Notes: generated by a model from the sequence alone, not told the origin. Shown: positions 1-8,020, counted from the first letter of the stretch. The stretch: 64,000 nucleotides of DNA from Anaerostipes rhamnosivorans (GCF_005280655.1 NZ_CP040058.1:1340001-1404000), one strand, 5' to 3'. Program-made: numbers and translations.

Positions 1-780
<780 letters not shown>

Positions 781-851
781 AAGAAGGTAAGGAAGATGTT
801 TGATGAAAGGTTCTGTATGTAGTTTTGAAGGTACATATAATTAGAAAAAGG

Positions 852-882
852 GATAAAAAATAAAAGTATTTTTTATCTTTTT
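852..882 (+). terminator. intrinsic terminator after 23S rRNA
   Basis: An 11-bp perfect stem, GATAAAAAATA (852-862) with TATTTTTTATC (867-877), has an AAAG loop and is followed by T residues. It is AT-rich, so it may be leaky. It lies between the 23S gene and tRNA-Trp where a 5S gene would be expected; no 5S sequence fits in the 71 bases between 780 and 852. Confidence 0.55.
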
Positions 883-889
883 GCTGTAT

Positions 890-962
890 AGGGGCATAGT
901 TCAGTTGGTAGAATAACGGTCTCCAAAACCGCAGGTCGAGGGTTCAAGTCCTTCTGCCCCTG
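890..962 (+). tRNA. trnW: tRNA-Trp (anticodon CCA)
   Basis: A 73-nt cloverleaf. The acceptor stem AGGGGCA (890-896) pairs with TGCCCCT (955-961), and the discriminator base is G962. The anticodon loop CTCCAAA carries CCA, which reads UGG (Trp). The T arm contains GGTTCAAGTCC. No CCA tail is encoded. It starts only about 8 nt past the 23S-terminal hairpin, so it could be transcribed by readthrough from the rRNA operon. Confidence 0.95.
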
Positions 963-973
963 TTAAGAAGTCT

Positions 974-1000
974 AGGAAATAAGCCATTTCCTGGGCTTTT
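974..1000 (+). terminator. intrinsic terminator after tRNA-Trp
   Basis: AGGAAAT (974-980) pairs with ATTTCCT (986-992) across a 5-nt loop. A second, competing pairing AAGCC/GGGCTT leads into the T-rich tail at 996-1003. It ends the tRNA-Trp transcript. Confidence 0.65.
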
Positions 1001-1043
1001 TATTTTGCGTTAAAATACAATAAAACCATCTTTCAGACTGAAT

Positions 1044-1211
1044 TTATTTATCAACTTTACGGTCACAGACAGCTTGACGGGCAAGAATGCTCTCAATCAT
1101 GTCAGCTAATGTCATTAAATCAGCAGAAAGTACAGCAAGTTCGTCTTCTGATAAACATTCTGAAATCTTGCAGGCAATGGTCGAAAGAAAGTAAAGGTTT
1201 GAGCAATCCAT
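1044..1211 (-). CDS. small DUF6774-type protein
   Basis: A 55-residue protein that starts at ATG 1211 behind a GAGGT ribosome binding site. The central part (MDCSNLYFLSTIACKISECL, then LADMIESILARQA) resembles the small DUF6774 family common in Lachnospiraceae; the assignment rests on remembered family sequence. It is mostly helical by composition, with three cysteines in the first half and one near the C terminus, and has no signal peptide or membrane segment. The molecular role is unknown. It stands alone on the minus strand, separated from the next gene by a strong GC-rich terminator. Confidence 0.75.
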   Translation of the reverse strand: MDCSNLYFLSTIACKISECLSEDELAVLSADLMTLADMIESILARQAVCDRKVDK

Positions 1212-1273
1212 GGTGGTTTTTACCTCATAGCTTTTTATTAGGATATGTTAAAAACCAGGGTATGTGATACCAT

Positions 1274-1300
1274 AAAAGGCCGGATAAACCCGGCCTTTTT
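1274..1300. terminator. bidirectional intrinsic terminator
   Basis: AAAAGGCCGG (1274-1283) and CCGGCCTTTT (1290-1299) form a 10-bp stem around a 6-nt loop, with A and T runs at the two ends, so it can stop transcripts in both directions. It directly follows the 56-codon minus-strand gene ending at 1309. Confidence 0.8.
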
Positions 1301-1308
1301 GCTCAAAA

Positions 1309-1479
1309 CTATTTTTCCTTGGATTCTTTGTTCGTCGGATACCCATTTCCCTGTGCATCCATTCCTTTATCATCCAGTGAGATATCGTTTGTTTTCTTTA
1401 ATGCATGGTTGGTAACACCAGCTTCATAGGAGCCTTTTGGGATTGTATTGATTTCTTCATCGCCTCTTGCTTTTTTCAT
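1309..1479 (-). CDS. small hydrophilic protein of unknown function
   Basis: A 56-residue protein, MKKARGDEEINTIPKG... at the N terminus and ...GYPTNKESKEK at the C terminus. It starts at ATG 1479 with a near-perfect AGGAGG site 5 nt upstream. It is very charged and polar, has no cysteine, hydrophobic segment or recognisable domain, and is probably disordered. The strong ribosome binding site and the dedicated terminator argue that it is expressed. I do not recognise the family. Its size and composition recall small acid-soluble or stress proteins of spore formers, but no diagnostic motif is present. Confidence 0.65.
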   Translation of the reverse strand: MKKARGDEEINTIPKGSYEAGVTNHALKKTNDISLDDKGMDAQGNGYPTNKESKEK

Positions 1480-1515
1480 GAGGACCTCCTTTTCTTGTGT
1501 TGGCAGAGCCGGGGA

Positions 1516-1665
1516 CTAACCCTCTGACTCTGCAACGATTTCTTCTAATACGCGGATCAGATCCTGGATCGTGTATAGTTTTACACCGCGTTTCAGAATC
1601 GTATCCTTCAATTCAATGCTGAGCGTTTCAAATTTTGGACGAAGCTCAGGAGAAACATAAGACAT
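1516..1665 (-). CDS. conserved small protein of unknown function
   Basis: A 49-residue protein that begins MSYVSPELRPKFETLSIELK and ends IRVLEEIVAESEG. I chose ATG 1665 because GAGGTG lies 7 nt upstream; a longer in-frame start at 1704 lacks a comparable site. It is compact and amphipathic, with predicted helices and no cysteine, signal peptide or membrane segment. It sits just downstream of ytaF on the same strand (46 bp gap), so the two may be co-transcribed. Function not recognised. Confidence 0.65.
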   Translation of the reverse strand: MSYVSPELRPKFETLSIELKDTILKRGVKLYTIQDLIRVLEEIVAESEG

Positions 1666-1710
1666 CTTTATCACCTCATAGACTAGTATGGGCAATTTCT
1701 TCATTTCTCA

Positions 1711-2298
1711 TTAAATAAATAATTCATATATGCCTAAAATCAAAATGAGCAGACCGGAGATTAATACGGCATATTTTCCAAAAATATCAGAAAGAAACTT
1801 CTTTCCCGCCGCCATACCTGCAGTCAGGAAGAACAGGCTGAAGAAAAATGTAAGGATAGAGGTGAGAAAGGGATTTAAGCCTGTGATTCCCGCACCAAAG
1901 CCAAGACCTAGATTATTTAAGGTCAGAGCCATGGAAAGTGCGATCAGGGAAGCGAGCGGCATGGAGTGCCATTTTGTGCGGGGCGAGGACAGCGCTTTCT
2001 CTTCTTTTTCTGTCAAATCATCCGGGACATTTTTCTTGAAAAAATAATCCATCATCATCCAGACGCCGAGAAAAATAATGATCAGGCAGCCAAATGTGTT
2101 CGCAGTGGAGATCGAAAGAATACTCACCAGCCATTCTCCGAGAAACATGGAGAGAAAGGTACCGATGGATGTCAGAAAAGAAATTGTGATATTATCTAAA
2201 ATATGATACTTACATCCCTTTGTACCGTATGCAGCACCAAGGAAAAAGGCATCAATATTCGCTGAAATCGAAAATAAAATGATAGATAACAGATGCAT
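1711..2298 (-). CDS. ytaF: sporulation membrane protein YtaF (MntP-like)
   Basis: A 195-residue integral membrane protein with about six hydrophobic segments. The N-terminal segment contains SISANIDAFFLGAAYG, and the second half contains the related SMALTLNNLGLGFGAG, an inverted-repeat layout typical of the MntP/YtaF group. The length fits YtaF. MntP is a manganese exporter in other bacteria. YtaF is sporulation-associated in Bacillus, and its substrate is not settled. A charged cytoplasmic loop lies near residues 85-110. It starts at ATG 2298 and is followed by a small co-oriented gene. Confidence 0.8.
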   Translation of the reverse strand: MHLLSIILFSISANIDAFFLGAAYGTKGCKYHILDNITISFLTSIGTFLSMFLGEWLVSILSISTANTFGCLIIIFLGVWMMMDYFFKKNVPDDLTEKEEKALSSPRTKWHSMPLASLIALSMALTLNNLGLGFGAGITGLNPFLTSILTFFFSLFFLTAGMAAGKKFLSDIFGKYAVLISGLLILILGIYELFI

Positions 2299-2367
2299 AT
2301 GAAATCCTTTTATTTTATTGTTTTATATATAATATGACAAAAGAAAAAATCAGTTCTAAAGAAAAAA

Positions 2368-2430
2368 CACATTACAACTGGTAATATATTTATATTACCA
2401 GTTGTAATGTGTTGAAGAATATAGTATAAT
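2368..2430 (+). promoter_or_regulatory. perfect 21-bp inverted repeat operator overlapping the EIIA promoter
   Basis: The arm at 2368-2388 (CACATTACAACTGGTAATA...) and its exact reverse complement at 2391-2411 are separated by TT. The right arm contains a -35 box TTGTAA (2402-2407), followed 17 nt later by TATAAT (2425-2430). A protein bound to the dyad would block RNA polymerase. The half-sites (ACTGGTAAT / ATTACCAGT) match dyads in front of the aldolase, epimerase and PTS operon, which suggests one shared repressor, probably one of the two GntR proteins encoded at 9904 and 11507. Confidence 0.8.
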
Positions 2431-2467
2431 AATAGTAACAAACAATGTATCATCAAGGAGGATAAAA

Positions 2468-2911
2468 ATGGTTGGTATTTTAATTGCTACACACGGAGGA
2501 TTTGCAGAAGGACTGTTGAGTGCAGTAGAATTGATTGCAGGAAAGCAGGAAAAGGTGGAAACTGTTGGATTGTATCACGGAGACGGGGTAGATGAATTTG
2601 AAGGAAAGATCACAGCTGCCATGGACAAGCTGGATGATGGAGACGGAGTTTTGATCTTTGTGGACATTCTAGGTGGAACTCCTTCCAATACAGTCATGCG
2701 TTGTTTTTCCAAAAAGGACAATATCAAAGCTATCGCAGGAATGAATATGGCAATGGTAGTCCAGGCAGTCATGATGAGAGATGGAATGGATCTGGACTCT
2801 CTGTGTGCGGAATGTGTGGAAGTTGGCAATCAGCCCCCGATTCTTTTACACGACATGTATGCCGACATGGTAAAACAGCAGAGCCAGGAAACAGAAGAAG
2901 ACGAAATCTAA
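2468..2911 (+). CDS. PTS EIIA component, mannose/fructose/sorbose family
   Basis: A 147-residue cytoplasmic phosphocarrier of the EIIA-Man type. The N-terminal VGILIATHGGFAEGLL contains the phosphorylated histidine (His9) in the ATHG motif. FVDILGGTPSNTVMR is the conserved DLxGGTP segment. It would take phosphate from HPr and pass it to an EIIB. It is a stand-alone domain, and the EIIB-EIIC-EIID operon at 5764 lacks an EIIA, so this protein is the likely partner. It is monocistronic, with its own operator-controlled promoter, AGGAGG ribosome binding site and terminator. The acidic tail QETEEDEI is probably flexible. Confidence 0.9.
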   Translation: MVGILIATHGGFAEGLLSAVELIAGKQEKVETVGLYHGDGVDEFEGKITAAMDKLDDGDGVLIFVDILGGTPSNTVMRCFSKKDNIKAIAGMNMAMVVQAVMMRDGMDLDSLCAECVEVGNQPPILLHDMYADMVKQQSQETEEDEI

Positions 2912-2924
2912 TAAATATAAAAAG

Positions 2925-2957
2925 ATGCAGCCGGGATACAACGGCTGTATTTTTTTA
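2925..2957 (+). terminator. intrinsic terminator after EIIA gene
   Basis: ATGCAGCCG (2925-2933) pairs with CGGCTGTAT (2942-2950) and is followed by a run of T residues. Confidence 0.8.
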
Positions 2958-3072
2958 CTTAAGGGAATGAACGAATGAGGATGAAACTTTTTATAAGTAT
3001 ATGATTAGTTGTCAGTGGTATTAAAATATTATATAATATCGCTATAAATTAGAATTCTACGGAGGAAATATA

Positions 3073-3645
3073 ATGGCCATATCAAAACTTGAGACGGATA
3101 GACTTATATTAAGGAAATATGAAGAAAAAGATATGGAAGCGCTGTTTTTACTTTTGAAAGATGAAGAAGTCAATATGTTTTTGCCGTGGTATCCAGTAAA
3201 TGATTTAGACGAAGCGAAGGAGTTTTATAAGGAGCGATTTGCGAATAGGGAGTACTACTTTGCGATTTGTCTAAAAGAAGATAATTTTCCAATTGGTTAT
3301 GTAAAAGTAGATACAGATGACAGCCATGATTTTGGATATGCACTTCAAAAAGAGTGCTGGCATAGAGGAATTGTTACTGAAGCAAGTATAGCTCTTGTTG
3401 AACAGTTAAAAAAGGACGGTGTCCCATATATTACGGCAACACACGATATAAACAATCCGAGAAGCGGCGGTGTAATGCGGCAGATAGGAATGAGATATTG
3501 CTATTCTTACAAGGAACAATGGCAGCCCAAAAATTATTTGGTTACGTTTAGAATGTATCAATTGAATATCGATGGAGAAGGTGACAGGGTGTATCAAAAA
3601 TATTGGAATATGTACGATACCCATTTTGTAGAAAAGAATCTGTAG
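3073..3645 (+). CDS. GNAT family N-acetyltransferase (RimJ/RimL-like)
   Basis: A 190-residue protein that opens with ETDRLILRKYEEKDMEALF, the classic N-terminal signature of RimJ/RimL-type GNAT acetyltransferases. DFGYALQKECWHRGIVTEAS covers the acetyl-CoA-binding region (RGIVTEA in place of the usual RG.GTEA). NNPRSGGVMRQIGMRY is the conserved C-terminal asparagine/serine helix. These enzymes transfer acetyl from acetyl-CoA to a protein N terminus or small-molecule amine; the substrate is unknown. It is a single gene with GGAGG upstream and its own terminator. The base composition is more AT-rich than its neighbours, and it sits between operator-linked sugar genes, so it may have been acquired. 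Confidence 0.85.
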   Translation: MAISKLETDRLILRKYEEKDMEALFLLLKDEEVNMFLPWYPVNDLDEAKEFYKERFANREYYFAICLKEDNFPIGYVKVDTDDSHDFGYALQKECWHRGIVTEASIALVEQLKKDGVPYITATHDINNPRSGGVMRQIGMRYCYSYKEQWQPKNYLVTFRMYQLNIDGEGDRVYQKYWNMYDTHFVEKNL

Positions 3646-3682
3646 ATTCCGGTTTATCAGTTCAATATACCATTTACAACAA

Positions 3683-3712
3683 GTGGTCAGTCTATAGGAT
3701 TGACCGCTTTTT
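3683..3712 (+). terminator. intrinsic terminator after acetyltransferase gene
   Basis: GTGGTCAGTC and GATTGACCGC form a stem with a short loop, followed by TTTTT. Confidence 0.75.
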
Positions 3713-3714
3713 AA

Positions 3715-3749
3715 TTAAAAAAGGACACCCGCAAAATTGCGGATGCCCA
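3715..3749 (-). terminator. intrinsic terminator of the aldolase gene
   Basis: On the minus strand, GGGCATCCGC (3748-3739) pairs with GCGGGTGTCC (3732-3723), followed by a T run (the A run at 3715-3722 on the plus strand). It lies about 30 bp past the aldolase stop codon. Confidence 0.8.
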
Positions 3750-3779
3750 ACCAATAAAAATGAGTTAGAGTTACCTGAT

Positions 3780-4664
3780 TTAGTCTAAGATGCTGCTTGC
3801 AAAAACTTTCATTGCGGCTTTTACATTTTCTTTCATAGCTTCCTTACCGGCAGCGATGATATCATGGAAGAATACTTTTTCATCCCCGGCAGCATTGATG
3901 AATTCACGGACTTTATTGCCTCCGGCCATTGAGCTGTATGTATAGTAGTTGATCTTAGTAATTCCGTTCTGGATGGAAGTTTTAAAGTCTTCGTCGGATA
4001 CACCGGAACCGCCGTGCATAACAAATGGAATATCGATCTTATTTTTGATCTCTGTAATACGGTTTAAATCAAGTTTTGGTTCTGTCAGATAAACACCGTG
4101 GGTCGTTCCGAAAGAGATAGCAAGGGCATCGACATCCGTTCCTTCCACAAATGCTTTTGCAGTGTCTGGATCTGTATAGCAGTCTTCTAATGATTCAAAA
4201 TCGTCTGCTCCTACAGCGCCCCTGCCTTCTCCGCCTCCTACAGCAGAAGTAAAGATGTGGCCTAATTCAGCCTCGACAGATACACCAGCAGCGTGCGCGA
4301 TTTTTACCATTTCCTTTGTCTCTTCAAAGTTTTCTTCATAACTTTTGGCAGAAGCATCATACATGACAGAAGTGAATCCTAAACGGATCGCTTGTACACA
4401 CAAGTCAAAAGATGCGCCGTGGTCTAAGTGCACACAAACAGGAACAGAAGCACGTTTTGCGTAGTCCAGCATGATTGGCCCGATCTCTTGCATAGATATT
4501 AAGTTTTCATGAACCTCTGCGTGCTGAATGATGACAGGAACACCTAGTTCTTCAGCAGCGGAGATCACTGCCTGTATAGATTCCAGGTTTGGAACGTTAA
4601 ATGCGCCGACAGCATATTTTTTCTCTTTTGCATCTCCTAAAATTTCTTTCATAGTAACTAACAT
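3780..4664 (-). CDS. class II ketose-bisphosphate aldolase
   Basis: A 294-residue zinc-dependent class II aldolase (FbaA/GatY/KbaY family). Seen: NVPNLESIQAV near residue 25, PVCVHLDHGASFD near residue 75-90 (the DH metal/catalytic segment), EAELGHIF near 130, and SFGTTHGVY and MHGGSG for the other zinc and phosphate ligands. It cleaves fructose- or tagatose-1,6-bisphosphate to triose phosphates; which ketose is used cannot be told from sequence. It starts at ATG 4664 behind GGAGGT. It has its own promoter carrying the same operator as the PTS genes, so I infer that it serves the catabolic route of the imported sugar, although it could also be the general glycolytic aldolase. Confidence 0.9.
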   Translation of the reverse strand: MLVTMKEILGDAKEKKYAVGAFNVPNLESIQAVISAAEELGVPVIIQHAEVHENLISMQEIGPIMLDYAKRASVPVCVHLDHGASFDLCVQAIRLGFTSVMYDASAKSYEENFEETKEMVKIAHAAGVSVEAELGHIFTSAVGGGEGRGAVGADDFESLEDCYTDPDTAKAFVEGTDVDALAISFGTTHGVYLTEPKLDLNRITEIKNKIDIPFVMHGGSGVSDEDFKTSIQNGITKINYYTYSSMAGGNKVREFINAAGDEKVFFHDIIAAGKEAMKENVKAAMKVFASSILD

Positions 4665-4707
4665 ATCTTCTACCTCCGTGAATCATCTATTACTTGGCTA
4701 TAAAAAA

Positions 4708-4752
4708 ATTATAACCGATGGTAATAATAAAGTCAAATGGTAAATTACCATT
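4708..4752 (-). promoter_or_regulatory. aldolase promoter with two operator dyads
   Basis: On the minus strand, -35 TTGACT (4736-4731) and -10 TATAAT (4713-4708) are separated by exactly 17 nt. The spacer holds the dyad ATTACCATCGGTTAT, and directly upstream lies a perfect palindrome AATGGTAA-A-TTACCATT (4736-4752). Both share half-sites with the dyads at 2368, 5561 and 5673, so the gene is predicted to be repressed by the same GntR-type regulator. Confidence 0.75.
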
Positions 4753-4759
4753 GGTCATA

Positions 4760-5455
4760 CTATTTTGTTTGTATGTTGATATTTGAGAGAAGAATCTCTC
4801 TGTTTTCTTTAATGCTGTGTTCCGGCCGGAATAGACCGGAAGTTCCACCTGTGAAGATGTCTGCTCCGGATTTGTACAGAGTATCTATAGTAGAAGGATT
4901 TACGTTCCCGTCTGCCTGGATGGAAGTGGAAAGTCCCGCATCAGACAGTTTTTCTCTCATTTCCTTTATATGTTCCAGACTGTTCGTCTGCATCGTCTGT
5001 CCAGAGAATCCAGGATTCACCGTCAGCTTTAAGATCCATGGAACTTCTTTTGCCAGAGAAAGAAAATCTTCTGGAGGAGCAGTATCACATTTAAAAGCTA
5101 AAATGGGTTCTGCACCATATTTCCGGATGAGTTCAAACGTTTTTAAAGGATGCTCCATCGCCTCATAGTGGACTGCAATATAATCTGCGCCAAGCTTTGC
5201 GAATCGTTCGACGTAGAGGTCTGGATCGTAAGCGGCCAGATGCGCTTCGATTGGCAGGGTTACCTCCGGACGTATCATTTCTAATAATGTGTCTCCCAAG
5301 ATAAAACATTGGTTAAACTTCCCGTCTACCATATCATAATGGAAAAAAGAGATATCGGACTGCTCTGTCTCCAGTATCTGTTCTCTTAAATGGAGCAGAT
5401 CCATACAGGATACGGAAGCAGAAACACAGGGGGGATTCAGTGTTACCTTTCTCAT
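4760..5455 (-). CDS. ribulose-phosphate 3-epimerase family protein (possible hexulose-6-P epimerase)
   Basis: A 231-residue TIM-barrel epimerase. Family motifs: FFHYDMVDGKF (metal-binding His and Asp), IEAHLAAYDPD (the usual HLM replaced by HLA), VHYEAMEHP, LKLTVNPGFSGQ (VNPGF-type phosphate loop) and IQADGNVNPSTI (catalytic Asp). It interconverts D-ribulose-5-P and D-xylulose-5-P, or in close relatives D-allulose-6-P and fructose-6-P. The operator-type site upstream (5561) and the neighbouring PTS make the hexulose-6-phosphate version attractive; this is inference. It starts at ATG 5455 after AAGGAAGG and is transcribed toward the aldolase, but the aldolase has its own promoter. Confidence 0.85.
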   Translation of the reverse strand: MRKVTLNPPCVSASVSCMDLLHLREQILETEQSDISFFHYDMVDGKFNQCFILGDTLLEMIRPEVTLPIEAHLAAYDPDLYVERFAKLGADYIAVHYEAMEHPLKTFELIRKYGAEPILAFKCDTAPPEDFLSLAKEVPWILKLTVNPGFSGQTMQTNSLEHIKEMREKLSDAGLSTSIQADGNVNPSTIDTLYKSGADIFTGGTSGLFRPEHSIKENREILLSNINIQTK

Positions 5456-5560
5456 AAATAAAACCTTCCTTTCTTCTATAATAAAATAGATGTACCTTAT
5501 TAAGCTGTGTATTAAGATTTACCTTCAGTATAAGAAAGAAAAAATGAAAAAGCAATAAAT

Positions 5561-5575
5561 ATAACCGATGGTAAT
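5561..5575. promoter_or_regulatory. GntR-type operator upstream of epimerase
   Basis: ATAACCGATGGTAAT, the same 15-bp sequence as inside the aldolase promoter (4711-4725). On the minus strand a TATATT box follows it, suitable as the -10 of the epimerase gene; the -35 is poor. The 308-bp gap between the epimerase and EIIB starts contains this site and the PTS promoter, but no gene. Confidence 0.65.
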
Positions 5576-5653
5576 AAAGTTTGTGTAATGTTTATAGTTT
5601 TTTTATAGATTTAAGGCATATTTCACAAAAAAACTGAAATACATGAAAAAAAG

Positions 5654-5702
5654 TTGACTTTTTTATGAGTAGTGGTAATATAGGATATAACCAGTGGTTG
5701 TA
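5654..5702 (+). promoter_or_regulatory. promoter and operators of the PTS operon
   Basis: A -35 box TTGACT (5654-5659) is followed by a -10 candidate TAATAT (5676-5681, spacer 16). The dyad TGGTAATAT-AGG-ATATAACCA (5673-5693) covers the -10, and a second overlapping dyad ATAACC-AGT-GGTTGT follows (5687-5701). The half-sites match the other operators in this island, consistent with autoregulation by the GntR protein encoded at the end of the operon. Confidence 0.7.
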
Positions 5703-5763
5703 TCAAGCAACTACAATAAAATGAGTAAGAGTTCAATTTTTTTCTAACGAAGGGAGCAGTATT

Positions 5764-6243
5764 ATGAAGATCGAAGGTATTGTATTAGTAAGGATTGATG
5801 ACAGACTGATTCATGGCCAGGTTATGACTTCTTGGCTGAATTACACCAGTGCAAACAAGATCATGATTATTGATGATGAAGTTGCAAATGACCCATTTAT
5901 GAAAAGTGTCCTGAAAACATGCGTGCCGGCAAATGTAAAGCTTGCAACATTCACAGTGGAGAAGGCAGCAGTAAGGCTGAAAAAGGGATTTGCAGGAGAT
6001 CAATGTATTATCCTTGTGAAATATCCAAAAACCTTGCAGCGTCTGAAAGAAGAGGGCATCGTGTTTGATCACATTAATATCGGAGGAATGGGAGTCAGCG
6101 GTGACCGTAAAAAATTCTTCCGCAACATTTCTGCCTCTGAGGAAGAAAGACAGATCTTTAAAGAATTAATAGACGCAGGTTCCAAGATTGGAGTGAGGAT
6201 CATCGCGGAGGACAGTGAGACAGACATTTCAAAAATGGTTTAA
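5764..6243 (+). CDS. PTS EIIB component, mannose/fructose/sorbose family
   Basis: A 159-residue EIIB of the ManX-B/SorB type. The conserved active-site segment VRIDDRLIHGQVMTSW holds the phosphorylated histidine near residue 17. KYPKTLQRLKEEGI and DHINIGGMG near residue 100-113 are typical. It accepts phosphate from EIIA and phosphorylates the sugar bound in EIIC/EIID. It is the first gene of the operon EIIB-EIIC-EIID-dehydrogenase-SDR-GntR. It starts at ATG 5764 after AAGGGAG. No EIIA is fused to it; the stand-alone EIIA at 2468 probably supplies the phosphate. Confidence 0.92.
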   Translation: MKIEGIVLVRIDDRLIHGQVMTSWLNYTSANKIMIIDDEVANDPFMKSVLKTCVPANVKLATFTVEKAAVRLKKGFAGDQCIILVKYPKTLQRLKEEGIVFDHINIGGMGVSGDRKKFFRNISASEEERQIFKELIDAGSKIGVRIIAEDSETDISKMV

Positions 6244-6331
6244 GAGGGACATAAGCAAAGACTTACTTAAGGAACGCAAAAGATAAATATGAGAAACTAT
6301 CAATGAAAGCGACGAATAAAGGAGGTTAAGT

Positions 6332-7153
6332 ATGAAAATTACATTAATTCAAGCGCTTTTGATCGGTATCGTTTATTACTTAGGTAATATCGGTACACCA
6401 TGGCTGTCATTGCTGGGTAGTATTTCCGTAGTCTACAAACCATTGGTAGCCGGTACTTTAGTCGGATTCATCTTAGGTGATCCGGTACAGGGATGTATCA
6501 TTGGTGCTGCAATCAACCTGCCGTATGTGGCGTTCATTTCCGCTGGAGGAACAGCTCCTCAGGATCCTGGACTTGCAGGAACGGTCGGAACCGCATGGGC
6601 CATGGCAGCAGGGGTTAACCCGGCAGCAGCAGTAACAATTGCACTTCCGCTTGGATTGCTTGGAACAATGGTGTGGGTTGCACATATGACGTTGGATGTT
6701 ACCTTTGTACATATGGCAGATAAGGCAGCAGAAGAAGGGAATCTGGAGAAAATATGCTTCTGGCATGTGGTACCGCCTCAAATCCTTATGTTCCTGCTCT
6801 GTGTCGTTCCGGCAACCGCAGCAACTTATTTTGGATCTACTGCAGTGAAAGGAATCATTGATTCTCTGACAGGAAGGCCGCTTACTGTATTGACCGTAAT
6901 CGGAGGACTGCTTCCTGCACTTGGTATCGCAATGAACCTCCGTGCAATTGGACGGCCTGGTACACTTTTGTTTTTCCTTGTAGGATTTATTCTGGTCGTA
7001 TATTTGAAGCTTCCAGTTATCGCTGTAGCCGTACTGGCAGGTGTGATCGGATACTTCTACACTATGCTGAGCAACCAGACACCGCAGGCAGCAGCCGCTG
7101 GAGATTCGGGTGGAGCTGTTCCAATAGAAGATGACGATGAGGAGGATTTTTAA
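6332..7153 (+). CDS. PTS EIIC component, mannose/fructose/sorbose family
   Basis: A 273-residue membrane permease of the ManY/SorA type. It has about seven to eight hydrophobic segments, beginning ALLIGIVYYLGNIGTPWL. The family hallmark GFILGDPVQGCIIGAAINL is at residues 40-65 and GLAGTVGTAWAMAAGVNPA near 85. It forms the membrane channel together with EIID. The acidic C-terminal tail ends DDDEEDF. It starts at ATG 6332 after AGGAGG. Its stop is immediately followed by the EIID gene, whose ribosome binding site lies in the EIIC coding tail, suggesting translational coupling. Confidence 0.92.
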   Translation: MKITLIQALLIGIVYYLGNIGTPWLSLLGSISVVYKPLVAGTLVGFILGDPVQGCIIGAAINLPYVAFISAGGTAPQDPGLAGTVGTAWAMAAGVNPAAAVTIALPLGLLGTMVWVAHMTLDVTFVHMADKAAEEGNLEKICFWHVVPPQILMFLLCVVPATAATYFGSTAVKGIIDSLTGRPLTVLTVIGGLLPALGIAMNLRAIGRPGTLLFFLVGFILVVYLKLPVIAVAVLAGVIGYFYTMLSNQTPQAAAAGDSGGAVPIEDDDEEDF

Positions 7154-7154
7154 T

Positions 7155-7985
7155 ATGGCTGAAGAAAAAAGAAGTTTAACAAAAAAAGAAGTCGTAAAAG
7201 CCTTCTGGAGATGGACCTTCTTCTCTCACGCAAACTATAACTATGAGCGTTTGGAGGCAACCGGACTGGTATTTGCAATGAAACCAGTTATCAAAAAACT
7301 CTATGGAGACAGACCGGATGAGTACAAAGCATGTATCCAAAGACATATGCAGTTCTTTAATACAGAGCCGCATATCGGAGGTGTTATCCCTGGTATTGTT
7401 CTGGCGATGGAAGAAGAGCGCGCCAATGGGGCACCGATCACTGATGAAGCGATCAACGGTGTAAAAACAGGTTTGATGGGACCGTTCGCCGGTATTGGTG
7501 ATACCTTATGGCAGGGTACTTTGACCCCGATCCTGCTGGCATTCGGTATCAGCCTTGGTTCTCAGGGTAACCTCTTGGGACCTGTTATATATACATTATT
7601 AATGTTTGGAATCATGTTCCCGGTAGCATATATCTGCTGGATGAAAGGTTATAGTTTAGGTAAAGAAGGAATTGAAAAGATCCTTGGAGGAAACCAGCTG
7701 CAGATGCTGATCACAGGTGCGTCAGCCATGGGTGCTATCGTTCTGGGTGCTCTGTCTGCGCAGTTCGTAACCGTTAAGTGTTCTGCGATCATCAAACTGG
7801 GTGCATTGCAGATGAATGTACAGGAGAAAGTATTTGACCAGCTGTTCCAGGGAATTTTGCCTTTGGCCGTAACCCTGTTTACGTTATTCTTGCTGAAGAA
7901 TAAGAAGATGAAAGCCACCACAGTTATGTTGATCCTGGTAATCATCGGAGTTGTTCTTGGTGCAGTCGGCTTCTTAGGTGCATAA
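7155..7985 (+). CDS. PTS EIID component, mannose/fructose/sorbose family
   Basis: A 276-residue ManZ/SorM-type EIID. Seen: FFSHANYNYERLEATGLVF near residue 20-40, RHMQFFNTEPH near 70, and MGPFAGIGDTLWQGTLTPIL near 115-135, all hallmarks of the family. C-terminal hydrophobic segments anchor it in the membrane. I chose ATG 7155 (MAEEKRSL) because GAGGAGG lies 9 nt upstream; an in-frame ATG at 7131 would overlap EIIC. It is the third gene of the PTS operon, and its paralogue at 12785-13618 in the inverted copy is clearly diverged. Confidence 0.92.
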   Translation: MAEEKRSLTKKEVVKAFWRWTFFSHANYNYERLEATGLVFAMKPVIKKLYGDRPDEYKACIQRHMQFFNTEPHIGGVIPGIVLAMEEERANGAPITDEAINGVKTGLMGPFAGIGDTLWQGTLTPILLAFGISLGSQGNLLGPVIYTLLMFGIMFPVAYICWMKGYSLGKEGIEKILGGNQLQMLITGASAMGAIVLGALSAQFVTVKCSAIIKLGALQMNVQEKVFDQLFQGILPLAVTLFTLFLLKNKKMKATTVMLILVIIGVVLGAVGFLGA

Positions 7986-8020
7986 TTGTAGAAATAGTCA
8001 GAAACTTCGTGGAGGGAAAA

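Noticed and set aside
2368..2411. The 21-bp inverted repeat as a terminator of an upstream gene
   Set aside because: No plus-strand gene precedes it, it lacks a T run, and its right arm holds the -35 box of the EIIA promoter and half-sites shared with other operators.
4737..5168. 143-codon plus-strand frame opposite the epimerase gene
   Set aside because: The epimerase on the minus strand is supported by family motifs and a ribosome binding site.
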